DNA of 7,485 bases from Clostridiales bacterium UBA4821 (GCA_002402315.1 DHFP01000132.1:1-7485), one strand, 5' to 3'. Counted from the stretch's first letter, positions 1-6,858 are shown. Notes: generated by a model not told the origin, from the letters alone. A program made the numbers and translations.

Positions 1-184
1 CGAGGAGGCTTGCGCCTAGCAGCCCAGCCCAACCTCCCCAGGGCAGCCGCAGAGCATCAGCTGCCAGCGCGCCCAGGAGCGCTGCCAAGCCTAACCAGAA
101 GAAAGGCATGAACGCGGGGATATGCACTTGGGTCGTGTCCGGCTGGGGGTGAGGAGCAGTTGAGATTACTTCGGGTGAGGGCAT
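1..184 (-). CDS. comEC: N-terminus of a ComEC/Rec2-like competence protein (partial, cut by window edge)
   Basis: ComEC forms the inner-membrane channel that takes up single-stranded DNA during natural transformation. Only about 61 codons are visible; the gene runs off the left edge. Translated from the ATG at 184-182, the protein opens with a hydrophilic Pro- and Thr-rich stretch. It continues with MPFFWLGLAALLGALAAD and then a Leu-, Pro- and Trp-rich second hydrophobic stretch. That order (short hydrophobic helix ending Gly-x-x-x-Ala-Asp, then a Leu-Pro-Trp turn and another helix) is what I know from the ComEC N-terminal domain. The reading frame is open upstream only to a TAA around 225, and no other start codon lies between, so 184 is the longest start. 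An internal ATG at 109, directly before the hydrophobic part, is an alternative. No clear Shine-Dalgarno precedes either. GC content is about 70%, unlike the operon to the right. The family call rests on a short stretch; a different polytopic membrane protein is possible. Confidence 0.5.
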   Translation of the reverse strand, partial: MPSPEVISTAPHPQPDTTQVHIPAFMPFFWLGLAALLGALAADALRLPWGGWAGLLGASLL

Positions 185-230
185 GAGCTGACTCTGAAAA
201 GAACAAGAGTAATGGTATGAATTTTAAACT

Positions 231-245
231 AAAATAGACTATTTT
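231..245. repeat. 15-base perfect palindrome with one central base
   Basis: The arms AAAATAG (231-237) and CTATTTT (239-245) are perfect reverse complements around one central base. The site lies about 47 bases upstream of the putative comEC start and just downstream of a possible -10 box at 250-255, where a repressor could act. In such AT-rich sequence a 7-bp arm can arise by chance, and no regulator is known for it. Confidence 0.35.
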
Positions 246-249
246 GGGA

Positions 250-278
250 AGAATAATAAGATGAAATATGATGATCAA
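250..278 (-). promoter_or_regulatory. Weak candidate sigma-70 promoter for the comEC-like gene
   Basis: On the minus strand, TTGATC (278-273) and TATTCT (255-250) are separated by 17 bases. Each hexamer matches four of six consensus positions. Transcription would start near 243 and reach the ATG at 184 after about 60 bases. The region is very AT-rich, so chance matches are likely. Confidence 0.22.
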
Positions 279-365
279 AATTTTAGGGTTTTAATGGTAA
301 GAGTATAATGAAAAAATGTCTAAGAATCTATAAACCAGCTTGTTTTTATCAAGAAAACACAAGGT

Positions 366-384
366 AAAAATCACTAAGGTGATT
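366..384 (-). terminator. Short intrinsic-terminator-like hairpin overlapping the EIIA stop codon
   Basis: Reading the minus strand, AATCAC (384-379), loop CTTA, and GTGATT (374-369) form a perfect 6-bp stem. With the last two stem bases, the arm is followed by an unbroken run of five T residues (370-366). The EIIA stop codon TAG (376-374) lies across the loop and 3' arm. The stem is short and has only two G-C pairs, so termination would be weak or leaky. It is the only hairpin-plus-T-run I found at the operon's end. Confidence 0.42.
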
Positions 385-820
385 GAATTAAATCCATGAC
401 TTCTTTTGAAGATTGTGCATCACTGACTTTTTCTATCCATTTATCTATGGATAGCAATTCAGCCAATTGGGATAAAGCAATAATATGGTCTGTTTCATTC
501 TTAGCTGATAACGCGATGATGACACGAACTGGATCGTTATCTGGATTTCCAAAATTTATAGGCTCTGCAAATGTGATCATAGCCATTCCTGTTCCTAAAC
601 AACCATCTTCTGGCCTAGCATGTGGCATGGCAAATCCTGGGGCTAGGACTATATAAGGACCATATTCTTCAGCGACTTTAATCATCGCATTGATATAGCG
701 TTCTTCTACTAAATTACTTTCGACTAATAATTGACCTACTTTTACAATCGCATCACGCCAATCTCTAACACACTCATTAAGCTTTATTCGATTGACATCA
801 AAAAGCTCTGATAATAACAT
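374..820 (-). CDS. PTS EIIA component, UlaC/SgcA type (mannitol/fructose-fold)
   Basis: This cytoplasmic phosphocarrier takes phosphate from HPr and hands it to the separate EIIB of the same operon. The 148-residue protein has the normal length of a stand-alone EIIA of the mannitol/fructose fold. The active-site signature is plain: MPHARPEDG, with the phospho-accepting His67 followed by Arg69, Pro70 and Glu71. A second conserved-type His112 sits in the DHI motif. The ATG at 820 is supported by an AAGGA Shine-Dalgarno six bases upstream. It is the last gene of the operon, 58 bases after the phosphotriesterase-like gene (the largest gap in the unit) and far from EIIB and EIIC. The UlaC/SgcA assignment rests on the motif and on the UlaA- and UlaB-type partners. 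The sugar specificity cannot be read from EIIA. L-ascorbate is unlikely because no ascorbate catabolic genes accompany it. Confidence 0.92.
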   Translation of the reverse strand: MLLSELFDVNRIKLNECVRDWRDAIVKVGQLLVESNLVEERYINAMIKVAEEYGPYIVLAPGFAMPHARPEDGCLGTGMAMITFAEPINFGNPDNDPVRVIIALSAKNETDHIIALSQLAELLSIDKWIEKVSDAQSSKEVMDLIQSP

Positions 821-878
821 TTTATTCCTTTAAATTTGTGAACATTATTTTAGATATATAAATTTGCATAATATTCAG

Positions 879-1835
879 TTATTCTATGAATGAAAATTGC
901 CTTCGAGGATTATATATGAGCAATTTATTGATATCATCTTGTTTAATTCCTGCTTCTTGAAGCTTTGGAACGAAAATGGATATGATGTAATTATGCCCAT
1001 ATCCTCCACCATATTGAGGCCACATAGAGGCCCTTCCGTTGTCTCCGCCTAATACGATATTGTCTGCAAATCCAGCGTCACACATTTTTTTTATGAGGTT
1101 AACAATCACACTATCAGGCCAATACTTTATTCTTGAAGGGCCATCATAACCGAGGGTCACACCTAAAGAAGCCATTGTTTTATGATATTGAAGATCTGGG
1201 TTGCGATCGACATGGCCAAGAATGACATGAGCAGGATCGGCGCCATATTTTTTTAATAAATCAATTACTTCTAAACCCATTGTCCCTCTTTCAGTATGAG
1301 TCGATATAGGTGCCCCTGTTTCTATTGATGCGATACAAGCAGCTTCTATTGCTTTCATTTCCATTGGTTTTATACAGTTATAATGAGTTGCAAATTTTAT
1401 TACTCCCGCCTTGGCACTACTTCTATTTACCAAGGGGCCATTGTAATTATTTATTTCAATTCCCAGTTCGATTTCTGCGATGATTAAATCAGCAATTTGG
1501 TTCACACTATATTTGTTTACCCAATGTTCTGGGTCATAATAGATAGCTCGCTGAAATCCAGTACAGGCTACAATATGGATTCCTGATTGTATAGAAATTT
1601 GTTTTAACATTTCTATTTGCCGGCCGCAATCGATTGGGTTCATGTCCACCAACATACTGCCACCAACTGACTTATAAGATAGCATCGCATCTATTGCATA
1701 ATTGACATTATCAAGGCGCAGATCTTTATCCGCCTTTTCTTCTCCGCCACCTATAGTTATTAAATGATCATGATAATCTACGATTCCAATTGAATCTGAT
1801 GGCACCTTACCTAATACTGTTTGTATACAAGCCAT
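879..1835 (-). CDS. Phosphotriesterase-family (PTE/Php, COG1735) metallohydrolase, possible phospho-sugar lactonase
   Basis: This is a binuclear metal hydrolase of the amidohydrolase superfamily, 318 residues, a usual full length for the family. The metal ligands appear in order: His22 and His24 in DYHDHL after the first strand, Lys147 in GVIKFAT (the lysine carbamylated in PTEs), His180 in STHTERG, His208 in LGHVDRNPD and Asp265 in LGGDNGR. The C-terminal NPRRQF matches the family's ending. The first motif reads HDH instead of the common HEH; both histidines are kept. The start at 1835 lies two bases after the preceding BtpA-family stop, so translational coupling is likely; only a weak purine-rich stretch precedes it. 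Some characterised relatives from Listeria, Bacillus and Mycoplasma hydrolyse phosphorylated pentono-1,4-lactones, and some are linked to Ula-type PTS genes. A phospho-lactonase acting on the PTS product is therefore my preferred role, but it is inference. True organophosphate hydrolysis is unlikely. Confidence 0.88.
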   Translation of the reverse strand: MACIQTVLGKVPSDSIGIVDYHDHLITIGGGEEKADKDLRLDNVNYAIDAMLSYKSVGGSMLVDMNPIDCGRQIEMLKQISIQSGIHIVACTGFQRAIYYDPEHWVNKYSVNQIADLIIAEIELGIEINNYNGPLVNRSSAKAGVIKFATHYNCIKPMEMKAIEAACIASIETGAPISTHTERGTMGLEVIDLLKKYGADPAHVILGHVDRNPDLQYHKTMASLGVTLGYDGPSRIKYWPDSVIVNLIKKMCDAGFADNIVLGGDNGRASMWPQYGGGYGHNYIISIFVPKLQEAGIKQDDINKLLIYNPRRQFSFIE

Positions 1836-1837
1836 AA

Positions 1838-2641
1838 TTAGTTCTTCTCTCTTTTTGCCTTCATTAAATTTTTCACTTTTTGCAGGTCAACTTTTTTATC
1901 CGCTACACTCTCAACTTTTACACTTGTTGCGACAAAACAACCATCGACAATATTTAAAATATCCCCAATATTTTCTACATTGACACCAGTGTTTGCGATA
2001 ACAGTAAAATCACCGACGGCTTGTTTGACTTCTTTCAATTGATCTAATTCCGCGTTGATTCCAGCCATAATACCTGAAACGCAAATCCCATCGATAAGAG
2101 CACTCTTACTAACTGTTTTTGCTCTCAAAGCGAGCGGCCTGTCATCAAGGCTGTATGAAAATTCAGGCACAAGATTGGCAAATAATTTAACGCGTTGTGC
2201 GCCAATTTTTCTTCGGTAAGCTAAAAGTGCTTCTATATCGGTTTCATATAAACCTAAGTCCCCACAGTATACACCAACTAATATACCACGTATAAATGAG
2301 GCATTAGTTGCTAATGCAACAGCTAGAGCAGCTTGAGGATCCCATTGAATATCAACTCCAAATGGAACAAGTTTCTTTTGAATAACCTCATTGATTATCA
2401 TCGTCATTACAGAAACAATATGAGGATCGACATGTTTTGAATAGGGTTTGTCATATTCATTACAAAAAATTACGGCATCAATACCGCCGTCTAATAACGC
2501 TTCATAATCTGCTTTGGCCTTTTCCACTATTTTATAAATACCTTGGTGTGAGTTATATAGCTCAGTTCCAGGCAAAGCATCAAGCTGAACCACTCCGATA
2601 ACGGGTTTATTTATAATAGAATAATCATTTGTATTATTCAT
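1838..2641 (-). CDS. BtpA/SgcQ-family protein, divergent second paralogue
   Basis: A 267-residue TIM-barrel-type protein of the BtpA family, homologous to the SgcQ-like gene at 3836-4636. Landmarks: KPVIGVVQLDALPG (12-25), GGIDAVIFCNE (52-62), PFGVDIQWDP (93-102), FIRGILVGVY (117-126), GICVSGIMAG (185-194), ANTGVNVEN (217-225) and DGCFVAT (233-239). Over the first 91 aligned residues I counted 40 identities with its paralogue. It differs at positions that look functional: Gln19 replaces the paralogue's His18, and the YASDYGLWNTN segment with its following RHKH is replaced by YCGDLGLYETD and YRRK. This points to a different substrate or a lost activity. Family members were first linked to photosystem I assembly in cyanobacteria, but here a metabolic role is implied by the operon. 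The ATG at 2641 has no visible Shine-Dalgarno, so expression may depend on translation of the upstream EIIB gene, 34 bases away. Confidence 0.88.
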   Translation of the reverse strand: MNNTNDYSIINKPVIGVVQLDALPGTELYNSHQGIYKIVEKAKADYEALLDGGIDAVIFCNEYDKPYSKHVDPHIVSVMTMIINEVIQKKLVPFGVDIQWDPQAALAVALATNASFIRGILVGVYCGDLGLYETDIEALLAYRRKIGAQRVKLFANLVPEFSYSLDDRPLALRAKTVSKSALIDGICVSGIMAGINAELDQLKEVKQAVGDFTVIANTGVNVENIGDILNIVDGCFVATSVKVESVADKKVDLQKVKNLMKAKREKN

Positions 2642-2675
2642 AAGGTTATTTAACGCTTTTGTTTGTTCAATGAAT

Positions 2676-2951
2676 TTAGAGATTTAAGGCCTGCTTTAAT
2701 TTCTGTTTCATCGCCTCTACATCTGTAAAAGATGTCGTCGAGATAATCGTCATCCCTTCTCGTTTTTCAATTGATTTTGCTAAAAAAGGCGATGTTATAC
2801 AAACATCAGGTTTCACCCCTTTTAATTGGCCAAGGTCGATGGCTTTAACTTGTGCATCAATCCCTAATTCTTGTACGGCTTTCTCAACGGTCATTCTCAG
2901 AATTAAACTTGATCCCATCCCATTTACGCACACTGTATAAATCCTGAACAT
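2676..2951 (-). CDS. PTS EIIB component, UlaB/SgcB type (lactose/ascorbate EIIB fold)
   Basis: A small cytoplasmic phosphocarrier that receives phosphate from EIIA and phosphorylates the sugar bound to EIIC. At 91 residues it is a standard stand-alone EIIB. The active-site loop VCVNGMGSSLIL begins right after the first strand: Cys8 is the phospho-cysteine, followed by Gly11, Gly13, Ser14 and Ser15, the P-loop-like CxxGxGSS pattern of UlaB-type domains. The strand-helix alternation continues to the end (DVCITSPFLA near 49-58, TIISTTSF near 68-75). The ATG at 2951 has an excellent AAGGAG five bases upstream. It lies 36 bases after the DeoR-family regulator and 34 bases before the second BtpA paralogue, so a regulator and a BtpA gene separate it from its EIIC permease. 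Confidence 0.93.
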   Translation of the reverse strand: MFRIYTVCVNGMGSSLILRMTVEKAVQELGIDAQVKAIDLGQLKGVKPDVCITSPFLAKSIEKREGMTIISTTSFTDVEAMKQKLKQALNL

Positions 2952-2987
2952 CTTGCTCCTTTTATCGCATCGAATAAGTGATAGTTA

Positions 2988-3812
2988 TTATTCTAAGTTA
3001 GTTTGCTTTTCTAACATTCCTGAATCTGAAGTCGATTCATCATTTTTCGCAATTAAAACTCTAATTCCTTTGCTTTCGAGTGCGGCAACATCCTCATCGG
3101 ATATTCCTTCATCAGTAATTATAGTGTCTGCGGATTCGATCGAAGTAAAAAAGGCATAGCGTGTAACACCAAATTTTGATGAATCTGTTAAGATAATCAC
3201 TTCTCTTGCGCGTTCTATAAGAGCTCTCTTTACTAAGGTGTCATTCATACTATAAAGAGTAAATCCCAAGTTTAATGAAACACCCGCTACCCCAATAAAA
3301 GCCTTATCCAAGACATATTCATTGATGGTCCTTATTGCATTATGCCCAATGAGTGACCTGTCAGTTGAAGATACTTCTCCGCCTGTACAAATTAAATTGA
3401 TGTTTGGAGAATCCATTAATTCATTTACAACTGGAACCGAAGCTGTAATCACGCTCAAATCCTCGATGTTTTTGATGCAACAAGACATTTCATAAGCGGT
3501 GGTGCCGATATCAATTCCAATACAATCTCCAGGGCTGACTAAGGCAGCAGCAGCTTTACCTATCAATTTCTTTTCAAGGGTCTTTACATTTCTGCGATTT
3601 TCAAATAGTGATTCATTACCTACTTTATTATCCAAGATAACTGCCCCACCTCTTGCACGTTTCAACAACCCTCTTTTTTCTAGATAATCAAGGTCTCTTC
3701 GAATTGTCATTTCAGTCATGCCAAATTCTTTGGAGAGATCTTGAATCGATACATATTTTTCTAGGGCGATTTTCTTTAGTATTTGATTTCGTCTCGCTTC
3801 GGAAATTACCAT
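2988..3812 (-). CDS. DeoR-family transcriptional repressor of the operon
   Basis: A 274-residue regulator with the two-domain DeoR plan. The N-terminal winged helix-turn-helix is clear: RRNQILKKIALEKYVSIQDLSKEFGMTEMTIRRDLDYLEKRG at about residues 8-48, with TIRRDL as the hallmark of the recognition helix and ARGGA closing the wing. The C-terminal sensor domain shows GIDIGTTA (99-106), TGGEVSSTDRSLIG (143-156) and LTDSSKFG (208-215), the sugar-phosphate-sensing motifs of the family. The last 15-20 residues are polar and Ser/Asp/Glu-rich, an ordinary variable tail. The gene sits inside the operon it probably controls, 23 bases after the SgcQ-like gene and 36 before EIIB, implying autoregulation. 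The best candidate operator is the inverted repeat at 6908-6933. DeoR-family repressors generally respond to phosphorylated intermediates, so the inducer may be the PTS product or its hydrolysis product (inference). Confidence 0.93.
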   Translation of the reverse strand: MVISEARRNQILKKIALEKYVSIQDLSKEFGMTEMTIRRDLDYLEKRGLLKRARGGAVILDNKVGNESLFENRRNVKTLEKKLIGKAAAALVSPGDCIGIDIGTTAYEMSCCIKNIEDLSVITASVPVVNELMDSPNINLICTGGEVSSTDRSLIGHNAIRTINEYVLDKAFIGVAGVSLNLGFTLYSMNDTLVKRALIERAREVIILTDSSKFGVTRYAFFTSIESADTIITDEGISDEDVAALESKGIRVLIAKNDESTSDSGMLEKQTNLE

Positions 3813-3835
3813 TTATTTATTACCTAGGATAACCT

Positions 3836-4636
3836 TTACCTTAATTGATTTGCGATATCCATGAAATACCTAACTCTGTCATAATCAACAGCATTCTCAA
3901 ATTTTCCATCTTTCTTAAAATAAGTTCCAACTATACAACCATCTGCTATCTTTATCTGTTCTTCCACATTCGAAGGATTAACACCCGTATTAACAAATAC
4001 GGGTGTATCCTTCACCGCTTTTTTAACTATTTGAAGTGTTTGGTTGTCCGTTGGAACACCAGCAGTAAGGCCTGAAACGCAGATAGCATCAGGTTTGTTA
4101 TTAAAAACTGTAGACTTAGCTATATCTGCAATGCTTCGGTTGCTTAGGTATAAGGCGGATTCTGGGAAAATATTGAATAGAGTGAAAACAGAATCGGCAA
4201 CAACTTGATGTTTATGACGAGCTGTTTGCCCATAATTGGTGTTCCATAAGCCATAATCACTGGCATAAACACCTGTAAAAACCTCTCTCACAAAAGCCGC
4301 ACTGACTGCTTTGGCTAAATCGAAAGTTTTTATTGGATCCCAAAGAACATCAACACCAAAAGGAATGGTAATGTCTTCCATCAATTCGCCTATAATACGA
4401 GCCATAGTTGCGACTGTGATTACCTCAACCTCAGTCAAGTAAGGTAAACTGAACTCGTTTGAAAACATGACTGCATCAACCCCACCCTTTATTAATGAAC
4501 GAAGGTCATTCCTTGCAGATTCAATAATGCTTTTTAGACCTTTTTGATCATCATATAACGGATCACCTGGTAAAGGTTGAAGGTGGCACATACCAATTAT
4601 GGGTTTATCTATTCCAAACACTTCTTTAACTAACAT
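3836..4636 (-). CDS. sgcQ: BtpA-family protein, SgcQ-like
   Basis: A 266-residue TIM-barrel-type protein that closely resembles, from memory, E. coli SgcQ of the orphan sgc PTS operon. Shared stretches include CHLQPLPGDP (17-26), GGVDAVMFSNEFSLPYLT (51-68), MARIIGELM (78-86), PFGVDVLWDP (92-101), TGVYASDYGLWNTN (121-134), KSTVFNNKPDAICVSGLTAG (174-193), NTGVNPSNVEEQ (216-227) and FKKDGKF (240-246). Candidate active-site positions include His18, Asp127 and Arg140-His141-x-His143, which the second paralogue largely lacks. The enzymatic reaction of SgcQ is, to my knowledge, not established. Fold and neighbours suggest catalysis on a phosphorylated sugar derivative, possibly an aldolase- or isomerase-like step (inference). 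The ATG at 4636 lies 14 bases after the EIIC stop with a GGTGA Shine-Dalgarno nine bases upstream. Linkage to EIIA, EIIB and EIIC of UlaA type matches the sgc arrangement. Confidence 0.9.
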   Translation of the reverse strand: MLVKEVFGIDKPIIGMCHLQPLPGDPLYDDQKGLKSIIESARNDLRSLIKGGVDAVMFSNEFSLPYLTEVEVITVATMARIIGELMEDITIPFGVDVLWDPIKTFDLAKAVSAAFVREVFTGVYASDYGLWNTNYGQTARHKHQVVADSVFTLFNIFPESALYLSNRSIADIAKSTVFNNKPDAICVSGLTAGVPTDNQTLQIVKKAVKDTPVFVNTGVNPSNVEEQIKIADGCIVGTYFKKDGKFENAVDYDRVRYFMDIANQLR

Positions 4637-4650
4637 GAGATTTATTCACC

Positions 4651-6081
4651 TTATGCTTTTACCTGTTCAACTTTATTATATTCTTTTGTCTCAAAATTCT
4701 TCTTCAAAAGAACACAAGCTATACCGTAGATGACGATCAGAAGTGCGACAAAGAGCCAAATATTCTTAAGTACATTCATTATGGCAGCGAGTATAGCCAT
4801 GGTTGAGCCAAAGTCCGTATTACCATAAGTAGCTCCAAGTGTTGCTAAGCCAGATAATTTGGTGAAAATTACGCCGCCTAATATCTGAACTAGGCCTACA
4901 ACTATTCCAGAGATAATCGCGGATTTCTTTCCACCATACTTGAAACCAAAGACACCAGCAATACCGCCATCAAAGAACGTGGCAATGATGCCTGGAATCA
5001 TTAAGATAGGAGATCCGATGATAAGCAGAACTGCAAAACCTAGGAACTCACCTATAAATGCACCAAGAAAACCTAAAACAGAAGAAATAGGTGCTAAAGG
5101 GAAGAAAACAGGCATATCAAGGGCTGGAACTGCACCTGGTACCACCTTTTCAGAAATTCCTTTAAATGCTGGAACTAACTCAGCAATCATTATTCTTACG
5201 CCAGTCAGCAATACAACGATACCTACAGTAAAGCTACCACCTAATTCAAGTGCATATACGATCCAATTAGTGCTTCCAGCAGCTTGCTGTATTAGGTCTT
5301 TACCAGATAGAAATGCACCTAATCCAAGCACAATTGTCATGAGCAAAAAAGTAGCCACAGTAGAATCATTGAAGATTTTTGAAAAAGATCCAGCTCTTGA
5401 AACTTGTTCCGCTTCTTCTTCTGTTTCTTCATAGAATTTAGGATTATTATTGTCATATTTTCCTAATGCTCTGCCAATTCCCGAACTAATGACTGCAGCA
5501 GTTCCAGAAATATGACCTAATGTAAAACTTTCACCTACAAAAGGCTTGGAATAATTGTAGACCCAGGCTGGCATTACAGTCCAGAAGATGCCACAGAATA
5601 AGCTTGAAGCTACAATCAGCGGGACGCCTTCTACTTTAAAGAACCAGTTTACAAGCCATACGGTTAGGGTTGCAAAAGCTAACATAGTATGAGCTGTTAA
5701 AAATACTACTTTCAGTGGACCAAACCTGGCTAAAAGAATATTGAGGAGAAAACCAAATAGCATAACTATCGGAACCACACTAATTAAAGTTGGGATGGCT
5801 TGGTTGATTGCTGCCATGCCAGCATAATTTTCAGTAACTACACCAGTAATGTTAAATGCAGTTTTTATCATATCCATTACAGGTCGATAGGCTGACTGTA
5901 AAAGTGTGGAACCTTGTTTTAAAATCATCACACCAACAATGGCTTTTACGACACCCATGACAACATCAACAGCCTTCTTTTTTTGGAGAATTAAGCCAAT
6001 CAGGACTACAATGCCCATAACCAACTCTATCTGGCCGGCAATTACTTTAAACACATTCAATATTCCAGTAAAAATGTTCAT
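4651..6081 (-). CDS. PTS EIIC permease, UlaA/SgaT family
   Basis: The integral membrane permease binds and translocates the substrate for phosphorylation by EIIB. It has 476 residues, close to the usual length of UlaA. Hydrophobic segments occur at roughly 12-32, 40-54, 97-118, 124-147, 152-172, 243-260, 275-296, 334-357, 360-382, 388-408 and 439-459, with a charged, acidic cytoplasmic-type loop at about 208-236. UlaA-like signatures: KQGSTLLQSAYRPV (55-68), FLTAHTM (127-133, His131), FTLGHISG (186-193, His190), IFNDSTVAT (236-244), TGVRIMIAELVPAFKGISEK (293-312) and PGAVPALDMPVFFPLAP (315-331). The ATG at 6081 has GGAG five bases upstream and follows the creatininase-family stop by 44 bases. 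The ascorbate name is only a family label; residues around the binding site differ from E. coli UlaA (LDMPVFFPLAP against the E. coli-type IDCAAIYSFAP, recalled), and no ascorbate genes accompany it, so another substrate is likely. Confidence 0.93.
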   Translation of the reverse strand: MNIFTGILNVFKVIAGQIELVMGIVVLIGLILQKKKAVDVVMGVVKAIVGVMILKQGSTLLQSAYRPVMDMIKTAFNITGVVTENYAGMAAINQAIPTLISVVPIVMLFGFLLNILLARFGPLKVVFLTAHTMLAFATLTVWLVNWFFKVEGVPLIVASSLFCGIFWTVMPAWVYNYSKPFVGESFTLGHISGTAAVISSGIGRALGKYDNNNPKFYEETEEEAEQVSRAGSFSKIFNDSTVATFLLMTIVLGLGAFLSGKDLIQQAAGSTNWIVYALELGGSFTVGIVVLLTGVRIMIAELVPAFKGISEKVVPGAVPALDMPVFFPLAPISSVLGFLGAFIGEFLGFAVLLIIGSPILMIPGIIATFFDGGIAGVFGFKYGGKKSAIISGIVVGLVQILGGVIFTKLSGLATLGATYGNTDFGSTMAILAAIMNVLKNIWLFVALLIVIYGIACVLLKKNFETKEYNKVEQVKA

Positions 6082-6125
6082 ATCTGCTCCATGATAAAAA
6101 TTTGTATGGCAAAGCCAAAAGTAAA

Positions 6126-6851
6126 TCAGAGATTGTTAATCATATGAACCATATCGTTTATCCATTTCTCAATAAATTGTTCTCCTTTCTCAACAGTTGC
6201 TTTTGTTGCATCACCAAAAACGCCGCTAACGGCGAAATCTCTCCATGGAATTGGTCTAACATCAATATTTGGTGGAACTATTGGATATTCACAAACGGCC
6301 TGTTCCATGTTTACGTTTTTAGGACATACATAAAGCGCTATTGAAGTCTCAATTTCACCCGAATGAAATCCAGAACCATTCCAAAGCTCTGATTCCATTA
6401 AACCTTCACTATATTCTTTTAGATTCATGTAACTTAGATAATAAACATTTGAAAACCCCAACTCATCTTTAAGTTCTCTAACAGCTATTTTGATTGGAGC
6501 TACATTTCCCCAGTGACCAGAAAAAAGAATAATATTTTTCGCAAGATTGTTTTCTAAAGATTTTACAATGTCCTTAATAAAAGATATATAGTTTTTTTCA
6601 CTTATTGAAATAGTGGCCGGAAAATCTTTTGCTGACCACACTTGTCCATAATTTAACGGAGGTAATACAAGACTGTTTGTCCTTTTGGCTATCTCTTCCG
6701 AGATATATTCAGCAACAAGGCTATCGATATTAAGTGTCATATGATAACCATGCTGTTCTGTTGATCCTAAGGGCAGTATGACGGCTTTTGCATCTTTAAT
6801 TCTTTGCTCAGCCTCTTTCCAAGTCATTTCAGATAATAAAACGCTTCTCAA
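6126..6851 (-). CDS. Creatininase-family amidohydrolase, first gene of the operon
   Basis: A metal-dependent hydrolase of the creatinine amidohydrolase family (creatininase, and the MftE and FAPy-deformylase relatives), of typical length at about 241 residues. Counted from the longer GTG start, the ligand motifs are LPLGSTEQHG (Glu34, His36), Asp45 in LNIDSL, FSGHWGN (His115) and FHSGEIETS (His165, Glu168). All expected family motifs are present, so the enzyme looks active. Members open cyclic amides or cleave C-N bonds next to carbonyls, so the operon's substrate may contain nitrogen or a lactam/lactone ring (inference). The reading frame opens with GTG at 6857, but AAGGAG (6864-6859) ends only one base before that codon. 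It lies seven bases before TTG at 6851, two codons later, so I prefer TTG. The protein would begin MRSVLLSEMTW. It is the promoter-proximal gene, 44 bases ahead of EIIC. Confidence 0.88.
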   Translation of the reverse strand: MRSVLLSEMTWKEAEQRIKDAKAVILPLGSTEQHGYHMTLNIDSLVAEYISEEIAKRTNSLVLPPLNYGQVWSAKDFPATISISEKNYISFIKDIVKSLENNLAKNIILFSGHWGNVAPIKIAVRELKDELGFSNVYYLSYMNLKEYSEGLMESELWNGSGFHSGEIETSIALYVCPKNVNMEQAVCEYPIVPPNIDVRPIPWRDFAVSGVFGDATKATVEKGEQFIEKWINDMVHMINNL

Positions 6852-6858
6852 AGCCACT

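Noticed and set aside
57..278. A 73-codon open frame on the minus strand starting at 278
   Set aside because: It crosses the compositional boundary, shows no domain logic, and the GC-rich part overlaps a ComEC-like frame with proper hydrophobic structure. It is probably a shadow.
339..353. Hairpin CTTG...CAAG downstream of EIIA
   Set aside because: The stem has only four base pairs and is not followed by a T run on the minus strand.
396..656. An 86-codon plus-strand frame antisense to EIIA
   Set aside because: It overlaps a fully convincing EIIA gene, with no ribosome site or family resemblance.
1838..4636. Interpretation of the BtpA genes as photosystem I assembly factors
   Set aside because: The family name comes from cyanobacteria; here there are no photosynthesis genes and one copy is strongly SgcQ-like within a PTS operon.
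4940..5434. A 164-codon open frame on the plus strand
   Set aside because: It lies antisense inside the EIIC gene and its composition (Pro-, Thr- and Ile-rich) is what the reverse complement of a membrane protein gives.
374..6081. Interpretation as an L-ascorbate (ula) utilisation operon
   Set aside because: The transporter parts are of Ula type, but UlaD, UlaE, UlaF and UlaG homologues are absent and the accompanying enzymes are from other families.
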